Part shown: piece by piece, positions 7,409 through 14,446 of the stretch
Layout: every line of letters starts with the position of its first letter
Numbering within the stretch: position 1 is the first letter of the stretch
NCBI RefSeq assembly: GCF_043555985.1
Contig: NZ_JBIGIC010000008.1
Coordinates: 248,001-312,000, forward strand
DNA: 64,000 bases
Direction: 5' to 3'
Source of the DNA: Pelomonas candidula
Lineage (GTDB): Bacteria; Pseudomonadota; Gammaproteobacteria; Burkholderiales; Burkholderiaceae_C
Notes under the pieces: generated by a model
Seen by the model: the letters and a program-made list of their open reading frames with translations, nothing else
Database searches by the model: none
What the model was told of the DNA's origin: nothing
Translations under genes and position numbers: made by a program

Positions 7409-10210
7409 TCAGTTGCTGTAGTTCACGCCACGGCAGCTACCGCCGACGTAGACGCGCCCGTAGCTGGCGTTGTCGGCCGCCATCACGCCGGCGCCCGCGT
7501 ACTGGTGGGCGTCGTCGTTGTGGCGCTGCCAGGTGGCGCCGCCGTCGTCGGAGCGCCAGACGCCCCAGAGGTTGTTGATGACGCCGACCACATAGACCGC
7601 GGCCGAGTAGCCGGCGCCGGCCTTCGGCTTGCCGAGGGCGACGATGCTCGCGCCGGCCACTTCGGGGCCGAACCAGTCCTGGCGCCCGTTCCAGATCGGC
7701 GCGAAGGTGTTCAGCTTGTTCCAGGTCGCACCAGAGTCCAGTGAGTGGTAGAGGGCCAGGCCATCGGCCACCCAGAGGTCACCCTCGGCGTTCGGATTCA
7801 CCGCCATCGACGACGAGCCGAAGGGCGCGAAGCGCATGTTGGCCGATACGGAACCGGGGCTCACCGCGAAGCTGTGGCCGCCATCGGTCGACACGTAGAC
7901 CTTGGCCTGGGTGTAGGTCCACCACGCGCCACCCGAGTCGTAGGCATAGACCTTGTTCGGGTTCTTGCGGTCCGCCACCATGCGATAGCTGCGCGGGATG
8001 CCGACGGACGAGAGGGCGCCCAAGTTGGTGGCCGTCCAGCTCGCGCCGCTGTCGGAGGTGTAGGAGGGCACCGAGTCGGCCGGCGCCCAGACCACCTTGT
8101 TGCGCGCCGTGACGGCGAGGTTGGAGGCGGCGTCGGTGTGATCCGCGGCACCGGGCGGCAGCTTGGCGAAGCTGGCCCAGGTCTGGCCGCCGTCGCCCGA
8201 CCAGTAGCCGGCACCGACCTGGGCGCCCGAGGAGTTGTTGACGACGCCGCCCGCGGCGATGTAAGTCGGGTCCGACCACGCCGTGTCGGCGGAGTTGCCG
8301 CTGCTCCACTGCTTGTACGGGTTGCGGGTCGGGGTCTGGGTGAGGTCGGTGTGGACCCAGGTGCCGACGTCGCCCGAACTGTTGATGAAGACATAGGGGG
8401 CGCCGGCCGGCGGGGTCCTGAGGCCCAGAGTGCAGGTCTCCTCCAGGCCGTTGACCGACGAGTTCCAGGTGGGCCGCGACGACGAGGCGGTGCGGGTTTC
8501 GACGATGCCGCCGCCGTGCACATGCAGGACGTGGTCGCGGTTGAAGGGATCGATCTCGACGTCGTCGACCCAGCCCGAGGCCGTCTGGCCCGGCATCCCG
8601 CCTTCGATCTCCCGCCATGTCCGGCCGCCGTCGTCGGATAACTGGACGATCTGCTGGCCGGGGTAGTTGCCCCAGGTGCCGCTCACGCCGAGGGCGATGC
8701 GCGTGCTCGAGCCCGTGCCCGAGACCGACAGGCCGCCGTAGCCGGCGTAGTCGATGCTGCTGAGCAGGGTCCAGGTGCTGCCGTCGAACTTGTACAGGCG
8801 ACCAGGGCCGGAGTCACCGGGGCCCCTTCCCTTGGTGAACAGCACGTAGAACACGCCGTCGGCGGCTCGCACCATGTGGGGAATGTGGTAGCCGGACACC
8901 GGCGTCGTCACCGCGCTCCAGGAGGCGCCGCCGTTGGTCGACTTGTAGAGGTTTCCACCCAGACCCGCCAGGTTGGCGTAGTCGGGCGCGACGGCGGCAT
9001 AGATCGACTGCGTGGCCGTGCCGCTGCCCTTGGTGCCGGTGTCGTAGACGACGAGTTCGACACCGATCGCCTGACCGCCCAGGCTGTTGAACTGGTCGGT
9101 GGTCATCTTGGTGCTCGAGAGCGAACTCACCTGGGCCCAGGTGCGGCCCGAGTCGGTGCTCCTCCAGAGGCCGGCCGTGCGCGAGCCGAAGAACAGCGTC
9201 GACGGCTTGTTCGGGTCCACCATCAGGCGCTCGCCGATGGCCCGGCCGAGGTTGTTCGCACCCGCGGAGAAGGGCAGGTCGACATGTGTCCAGCTGTCGC
9301 CGCGGTTGCTCGAGATGTAGAGCCGTGCGGTCGCGTCCGTGGAGGCGGAGACACCCGTGACCATGTAGACGAGTTGGTCGTTGGTCGGGTCGAGGGCCAG
9401 GCTTTCGACGCCATGGTGGAAGCCCTCGGCGGCCGAGAATCCGTCGGTGATGGCCACCCAGGACGTCGTGGCCTGATCCCAGCGGTAGGCACCTCCCACG
9501 TCGGTGCGGGCGTAGAGCAGGTCCTTGGTGGTCGGGTGGAAGATGAGGCCGGTGACGTAGCCGCCGCCGCCGAACTTGACGCTGGCCCAGTTGCCGACTT
9601 TGATCGAGAAGGCCTGCTGGCTCTTGGCGCCACAGCTGTTGGTGTAGGTGGCCGTGGCGGTGCAGGCGGCGGTGGGCGTGATGGTCTGCTCGCGCGAGGC
9701 ACCGGCGGTGCCGCAGCCGCTCCAGCTCCACAGGCCCCCGGACAGCGGGCGAGGGCTGAGGACGGCCGAGGCGCCCGGCTTGATGTTCGCGGAGGCTGTC
9801 TGCGTCGCGGTGCCGTTGACGCTGATGTAGGGCGTCAGCGCGGTGGGTGCACAGGCGTTGCCGCCGGTGGCGGCCGCGGAGCCCGAGTTGTAGCTGCCGG
9901 CGTTGGTCGTGAACCTGACCCAGTACCAGTACTGGGTGCCGTTGGCGGCCGTGGCGTCGGCATAGCTGGTCGTCGACTTGGCCACGCTGGCAACGCGGAC
10001 GCGGCCATTGGGGTCGGCGCTGGTGTTGCGATAGATCTCCAGACCATTGACGATTCCGCTGGCGGTCCAGTTCAACTGCACGCCATTGGCGACGCCACCG
10101 GCCGCGAGGCAGACCGTGGTGCCGCCGCCGCTGCCGCAACTTTGCGCTTGGGCCGACAAGCCGACGCTGGCGCCCATGGCCAGCAAGAGGGTCGAATACG
10201 GGAATCGCAT
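7409..10210 (-). CDS. GH74 xyloglucanase with N-terminal FN3 and Ig-like modules
   Basis: Secreted GH74 enzyme of 933 residues. Domain order: signal peptide (1-23), FN3-like module (about 24-115), Ig-like module (about 120-205, ending NSCGAKSQQAFSI), then the double beta-propeller from NWASVKFGGGGYVTG (about 207) to the C-terminus. YARTDVGGAYRW holds the likely catalytic Asp237. The block GWVDDVEIDPFNRDHVLHVH, in the second propeller, matches a conserved stretch seen in all the close GH74 copies here. Start ATG at 10210 gives a good signal peptide. It lies 88 bases after the stop of the neighbouring GH74 and 67 bases before GH5, so the three are probably co-transcribed. It is clearly a tandem paralogue of the 10299-12812 gene but has gained (or kept) the FN3 module. 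Confidence 0.94.
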   Translation of the reverse strand: MRFPYSTLLLAMGASVGLSAQAQSCGSGGGTTVCLAAGGVANGVQLNWTASGIVNGLEIYRNTSADPNGRVRVASVAKSTTSYADATAANGTQYWYWVRFTTNAGSYNSGSAAATGGNACAPTALTPYISVNGTATQTASANIKPGASAVLSPRPLSGGLWSWSGCGTAGASREQTITPTAACTATATYTNSCGAKSQQAFSIKVGNWASVKFGGGGYVTGLIFHPTTKDLLYARTDVGGAYRWDQATTSWVAITDGFSAAEGFHHGVESLALDPTNDQLVYMVTGVSASTDATARLYISSNRGDSWTHVDLPFSAGANNLGRAIGERLMVDPNKPSTLFFGSRTAGLWRSTDSGRTWAQVSSLSSTKMTTDQFNSLGGQAIGVELVVYDTGTKGSGTATQSIYAAVAPDYANLAGLGGNLYKSTNGGASWSAVTTPVSGYHIPHMVRAADGVFYVLFTKGRGPGDSGPGRLYKFDGSTWTLLSSIDYAGYGGLSVSGTGSSTRIALGVSGTWGNYPGQQIVQLSDDGGRTWREIEGGMPGQTASGWVDDVEIDPFNRDHVLHVHGGGIVETRTASSSRPTWNSSVNGLEETCTLGLRTPPAGAPYVFINSSGDVGTWVHTDLTQTPTRNPYKQWSSGNSADTAWSDPTYIAAGGVVNNSSGAQVGAGYWSGDGGQTWASFAKLPPGAADHTDAASNLAVTARNKVVWAPADSVPSYTSDSGASWTATNLGALSSVGIPRSYRMVADRKNPNKVYAYDSGGAWWTYTQAKVYVSTDGGHSFAVSPGSVSANMRFAPFGSSSMAVNPNAEGDLWVADGLALYHSLDSGATWNKLNTFAPIWNGRQDWFGPEVAGASIVALGKPKAGAGYSAAVYVVGVINNLWGVWRSDDGGATWQRHNDDAHQYAGAGVMAADNASYGRVYVGGSCRGVNYSN

Positions 10211-10271
10211 GGTTCTGTCTTTCTTCTGTCGTTCGGGTGAGGGGCTCGAATCCAGTCCAGATGACCGGACA

Positions 10272-10291
10272 CGAGCCCCCGTGGGGGCTCG
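10272..10291 (-). terminator. Perfect GC stem-loop between the two tandem GH74 genes
   Basis: CGAGCCCCC (10272-10280) and GGGGGCTCG (10283-10291) form a perfect inverted repeat that begins eight bases after the GH74 stop at 10299. No T tract follows, so full termination is doubtful. A processing or stabilising hairpin that sets different message levels for the two GH74 genes is equally possible. Confidence 0.45.
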
Positions 10292-10298
10292 CTCGCGG

Positions 10299-12812
10299 TC
10301 AGTTGCTGTACAGCAGGCCCCGGCCGGTGCCGCTGACGTAGATCCGTCCGTAGACGTTCTGGTCCGCTGCCATCTGGCCGATGCCGCCGAACTGGTGGGC
10401 GTCGTCGTTGTGGCGGGCCCAGGTGGCGCCGCCGTCGTCCGAGCGGTAGACGCCCCACACGCCGTTGATCGTTCCCACCACGTAGATCGCGGCCGAGTAC
10501 GGCGAACCGGTCTTCGCCTTGCCCAGCGCCACCATGCTGGCGCCCTGCAGGTCGGGCCAAGAGTTGCTGCTGTACACGGACGCGAAGGCGCTGAGCTTGG
10601 TCCAGTTCGCGCCCGAATTCACCGAGTGGTACAGGGCGTTGCCGTCGGCCAGCCAGATGTCGCCTTCGACGTTGGGGTTGACGGCCATGGACGTGACCCA
10701 CCAGCCGTTGGGCGCGAGGTTGGCCGACACCGAGCCCTGGCTGAGCGCGAAGCTGTGGCCACCGTCGTTCGAGACGTACACCTTGCCCGCCGAGGCCCAC
10801 CAGGCGCCGCCGGAGTCGTAGGCATAGACCTTGTTCGAGTTGCGGCGATCGGCTGCCAGGCGGTAGCCGCGATTCCAGCCCACGGCGGCCAGCGCCGGCA
10901 GGTTGGTCGCAGTCCAGCTGGCGCCGTTGTTCATCGTGTACGAGGGCACCGAGTTGGCCGGCGCCCAGACGAAGTTGTTGCGCGCCGTGACGGCGATGCT
11001 CGACTCGCCGCTGGTGTTGCTCGTGGCGCCGGCGGGCAGGCTCGCGAACGTCGCCCACGTCTTGCCGGCGTCGCCCGACCAGTAGCCGGTGCCGACGCCG
11101 GTCGAGTTGACGACGCCGCTGCCGGCGATGTACGTCGGGTCGGACCACGCCATGTCGGCAAAGATGCCGTTGCTCCAGCCCAGGCCGGGGCCCAGGGTCG
11201 GCGCGGTCGTCAGATTCGTGTCGACCCAGGTGCCGACGTCGCCCGCGCTGTTGACGAAGAGGTAGGACGCACCCGCCGGCGGCGTCGCGATGGACTGGGT
11301 CGCGGTCTCCTCGATGCCGGTGACGCTGGCGCTCCAGGTCGGGGTGGCCGAGGATGCGTTGCGGGTTTCGATGACGCCGCCGCCGTGCACGTGCAGGATG
11401 TGGTCGCGGTTGGCCGGGTCGATCTCGACGTCGTCCACCCAGCCCGACGCGGTTACGCCGGGCGTCTGCGCCTCGATTTCACGCCAGGTGCGGCCGCCGT
11501 CGTCGGACAGCTGCACGATCTGCTGGCCGCTGTAGTTGCCCCAGGAGTTGGTCACGCCCAGTGCGATCCGGGTGGTCGCGCCGGTGCCGGATACCGACAC
11601 GCCGCCGAGGCCGAAGTTCGTGCCCCCGTTCGGGTCTTCGCTCTTGAGCAGGGTCCAGTTGGTGCCGTCGAACTTGTAGAGCCGGCCCGGACCGCCTGCG
11701 CCCGGCCCGGCATCCTTGGTGAAGACGACGTAGAACACGCCGTCGGCGGCGCGCACCATGTGCGGAATGTGATAGCCCGACACGGGGGGCGTGATGGCGC
11801 TCCACGAGGCGCCGCCGTTGGTGGACTTGTACAGGGTGGCGGTCAGGCCGGACACGCTGGCGTAGTCAGGGGCGATGGCCGTGTAGATCGTCTGCGTGGC
11901 CGCGCCGGTGCCCTTGGTGCCGGTGTCGTAGACGACCAGCTCGACGCCCATCGCACTGCCGACTGCGCTGATCTGGGCGGCCGTCATCTTGGTGCTGGAG
12001 AGCGAGGTCACCTGAGCCCAGGTGCGGCCCGAGTCGGTGCTCTTCCACAGGCCGGCGGTGCGCGAGCCGTAGAACAGGGTCGAGGGCTTGTTGGGGTCGA
12101 CCATCAGGCGCTCGCCGATGGCGCGGCCGCCGTTGTTGCCGCCCGTCGAGAAGGGCAGGTTGACGTAGGTCCAGCTGTCGCCGCGGTTGCTCGAGATGTA
12201 CAGGCGGGCGTCGGCCTTGTCGGAGTTGTACATGCCGGCAGCCATGTACACGAGCTGGTCGTTGTTCGGATCGACGGCAATGCTTTCGATGCCGTGGTAC
12301 GAGCTCTCGGCGGCACCGAAGCCCAGGCCGTCGGTGATGGGCGTCCAGGAGGACGTGCCCTGGTTCCAGCGGTAGGCGCCGCCGATGTCGGTGCGCGCAT
12401 ACAGCAGGTTCGCGGTCATCGGATGGAAGACGAGGCCACTGACGTAGCCGCCGCCACCGAACTTCACGCTGGCCCAGGTGCCCACGCCGACCGTGAAGTT
12501 CTGCGTGCTCCTGGCGCCGCAGCTGTTGGTGTAGGTGGCCGTGGCCGTGCAGGCCACGCTCGGCGAGATGGTCTGCTCGCGCGCGGCGCCGGCGGTGCCG
12601 CAGCCGCTCCAGCTCCAGGAGCCGCCGGATACCGGCTGCGGGCCGAAGATGGCCGAGGTGCCGGTCTTGAGAGTGGCGGACGATGTCTGCGTCCAGGTGC
12701 CGTTGACGTTGATGTACGGCGTGATGGCTGTCGGCGTGCAGGTCTGCGCAAGGGCCGGCAAGGCCCCGCCGGCGGCGAGGGCCAGCGTCAAGGTTCCCAA
12801 CTTCAGTCTCAT
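10299..12812 (-). CDS. GH74 xyloglucanase with N-terminal Ig-like module
   Basis: Secreted GH74 enzyme, 837 residues. Domain order: signal peptide (1-23), Ig-like module (about 24-110, from CTPTAITPYINVNG), then the GH74 double propeller from TWASVKFGGGGYVSG onward. YARTDIGGAYRWN carries the likely catalytic Asp142, and the protein ends in SGTGRGLLYSN like the lipoprotein GH74 at 1046-3406. The frame stays open far upstream of the true start, but ATG at 12812 has AAAGG seven bases before it and begins a classic signal peptide. It sits 71 bases after the GH43 stop in the same direction. It lacks the FN3 module of its neighbour. Multiple GH74 enzymes usually divide endo-dissociative and processive or exo modes; which one this is cannot be read from the sequence. 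Confidence 0.94.
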   Translation of the reverse strand: MRLKLGTLTLALAAGGALPALAQTCTPTAITPYINVNGTWTQTSSATLKTGTSAIFGPQPVSGGSWSWSGCGTAGAAREQTISPSVACTATATYTNSCGARSTQNFTVGVGTWASVKFGGGGYVSGLVFHPMTANLLYARTDIGGAYRWNQGTSSWTPITDGLGFGAAESSYHGIESIAVDPNNDQLVYMAAGMYNSDKADARLYISSNRGDSWTYVNLPFSTGGNNGGRAIGERLMVDPNKPSTLFYGSRTAGLWKSTDSGRTWAQVTSLSSTKMTAAQISAVGSAMGVELVVYDTGTKGTGAATQTIYTAIAPDYASVSGLTATLYKSTNGGASWSAITPPVSGYHIPHMVRAADGVFYVVFTKDAGPGAGGPGRLYKFDGTNWTLLKSEDPNGGTNFGLGGVSVSGTGATTRIALGVTNSWGNYSGQQIVQLSDDGGRTWREIEAQTPGVTASGWVDDVEIDPANRDHILHVHGGGVIETRNASSATPTWSASVTGIEETATQSIATPPAGASYLFVNSAGDVGTWVDTNLTTAPTLGPGLGWSNGIFADMAWSDPTYIAGSGVVNSTGVGTGYWSGDAGKTWATFASLPAGATSNTSGESSIAVTARNNFVWAPANSVPSYTMNNGASWTATNLPALAAVGWNRGYRLAADRRNSNKVYAYDSGGAWWASAGKVYVSNDGGHSFALSQGSVSANLAPNGWWVTSMAVNPNVEGDIWLADGNALYHSVNSGANWTKLSAFASVYSSNSWPDLQGASMVALGKAKTGSPYSAAIYVVGTINGVWGVYRSDDGGATWARHNDDAHQFGGIGQMAADQNVYGRIYVSGTGRGLLYSN

Positions 12813-12835
12813 GGTTCTACCTTTCTGGTGAAGGT

Positions 12836-12873
12836 GCCCGGCCGGTTGTCTCCTCCGGTCACGAGCGTTGTGG
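12836..12873 (-). repeat. Leader repeat, copy 2 (upstream of GH74)
   Basis: Second copy of the 38-base leader described at 7370-7407, four mismatches apart. On the minus strand it reads through GGAGGAGACAACCGG, which resembles the GGAGACAACC ribosome site that directly precedes an ATG in the binding-protein gene at 52780. It may therefore be a relic of a ribosome-binding site left by duplication, now about 40 bases too far upstream. Confidence 0.7.
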
Positions 12874-12883
12874 AGAGGCCGGC

Positions 12884-14446
12884 TCAGGGTTCGGGCGCGA
12901 CCTCGACGACGAGGGACTTGGGTGGGCAGACGCCCAGGCTGCGATAGGTGAAGCGCTTCAGCGAGACCTCGCCGCTGCCGGCGCTGAACAAGGCGAGCCT
13001 CAGCGCCTGCATGCTGTCGGATCGACACAGGTGCAGGGCGGAGACGTCGTGGAGCCAGGGGGTGTGGTTCCATGGACCGTCGTCGGCCGCATGCTGGAAG
13101 CTGACACGGCGGTGTTCGTGGGTCAGTCGCAGGCGATGGCGGCGGCCGTGAACGGCCTGCTGCATCCAGCGGTGCTGCTGCCCGTAGCTGTAGGTATGCA
13201 TGCGACCTTCGGCGATGCCGATGCCGGCGAAGCTGCGCGCATCGTGGAAAAGCGCCAGGCCGCCCTGCACGCTGCCGTGCAGCTCGAACTCCAGCTCGGC
13301 CTCGTAGCTCGGGTCCATGGCCACGCAGGTCAGCGGCGAGCAGTCGGACAGCCCGCTGCCCTTGCCGGCGAGCAGCAGGCCGTGCGCCGCGTGGCGCACG
13401 CGCTGCAGGTCGTTCGGCCCGGCATCGAAGAACTGCCACTGCGTCCCCAGGCGATCACGGCTGAAGTCGTCGCAGCGCGACGGCAGGCAGGGGCTGGAAG
13501 CGGCCCGGCCGGGCTTGTGCAATGGCCGGCCGAGCGCGCTGGCGCGATGGCGGAACCAGCCGTCGCGGCCCCAGTCGACGGGTTGCAGCAGCCCTTGGCG
13601 GCCCAGCGTGCGGCAGCCCGTTTCCTGGCCGTGGCAGAGCAGCCACCAGTCGCCGTCGGGGCCGGGCACGAGGCAGGCGTTGCCACCGGTCGTCCAGGTG
13701 GCGGTGTCCGCCCCTTGCAGCGGGTTGAAGGCGCAGTTCTCCCAGGGGCCGCGGACCGACCGGGAGCGGGCGACCGCCAGCGTGTGGGCGCCGGGCGGGT
13801 CTCCGGCGCCGCCCGCTGCGCAGAGCATGTAGAAGAAGCCGTCGCGACGGAACAGCCGCGGGCCGGCCGCGGTGTAGGCGGGCTGCGCGTCATGTGGCAG
13901 CGCGACCGTGTGTGCAAGCTCCAGGCGGCCTTGCGTCGCCAGGCCGTCGTCGGTGAGGCCCACGCGGCGTACGCCGTTGACGAAGAGATGCCGGCTGCCG
14001 TCCTCGGCCACGATATGGCAGGGGTCGAGGCAGTCCCGCAGGCCGAGGTCGACGGGTTCGCTCCAGGGGCCGCGGATGTCCTGCGCATGCAGCACGAGGA
14101 GGGCCGTGCGATGGCCTTGCAAAACGGCCATGTAGAGAAAGTAGCGTCCCGCATGCCGTGCCAGGTCCACGCTACAGACGCTGCCGACGGGCCGGCGCAA
14201 CGCGGCACCGACCGGTGACCAGTTGACGAGGTCCCGCGAATGCCAGATGACGACGCCGGGCAGGAACTGCTGCGACGCGCAGCTCAGGTAGTAGTCGTCG
14301 CCATCCTTGAGCACGCAGGGGTCGGGATGGTCTCCGGGCAGGACGGGGTTGACGAAGCTGCCGTCGCCCCGGTCGGGCCGGCGGCCGTCGAGCGGCACGC
14401 CGCACGCGTTGGCCTGAAGGCGCTCGGGCAGCTCCATCGTTCTCAT
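12884..14446 (-). CDS. GH43 family protein with C-terminal beta-sandwich; expected acid Glu not found
   Basis: Five-bladed propeller glycosidase of family GH43 (subfamily 12-like), 520 residues; relatives are mostly alpha-L-arabinofuranosidases or beta-xylosidases. FVNPVLPGDHPDPCVL supplies the general base (Asp42) and LRDCLDPCHIVAEDG the pKa-modulating Asp141. In the region where the general acid normally sits in an EGP motif before the L-x-K/R-x-x-G-x-Y-Y-L stretch, this protein reads YTAAGPRLFRRDGFFYML, with alanine at about position 194. Activity is therefore uncertain. The C-terminal 190 residues form the usual beta-sandwich. No signal peptide is apparent, suggesting a cytoplasmic or non-classically located protein, unlike its neighbours. 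ATG at 14446 overlaps the GH95 stop (ATGA), which supports both the start and translational coupling. Confidence 0.85.
   Translation of the reverse strand: MRTMELPERLQANACGVPLDGRRPDRGDGSFVNPVLPGDHPDPCVLKDGDDYYLSCASQQFLPGVVIWHSRDLVNWSPVGAALRRPVGSVCSVDLARHAGRYFLYMAVLQGHRTALLVLHAQDIRGPWSEPVDLGLRDCLDPCHIVAEDGSRHLFVNGVRRVGLTDDGLATQGRLELAHTVALPHDAQPAYTAAGPRLFRRDGFFYMLCAAGGAGDPPGAHTLAVARSRSVRGPWENCAFNPLQGADTATWTTGGNACLVPGPDGDWWLLCHGQETGCRTLGRQGLLQPVDWGRDGWFRHRASALGRPLHKPGRAASSPCLPSRCDDFSRDRLGTQWQFFDAGPNDLQRVRHAAHGLLLAGKGSGLSDCSPLTCVAMDPSYEAELEFELHGSVQGGLALFHDARSFAGIGIAEGRMHTYSYGQQHRWMQQAVHGRRHRLRLTHEHRRVSFQHAADDGPWNHTPWLHDVSALHLCRSDSMQALRLALFSAGSGEVSLKRFTYRSLGVCPPKSLVVEVAPEP

Noticed and set aside
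10299..13439. A 1046-codon frame that would extend the GH74 upstream
   Set aside because: The extension runs antisense-free but through the GH43 gene in another frame and has no domain; ATG 12812 has a ribosome site and a signal peptide.
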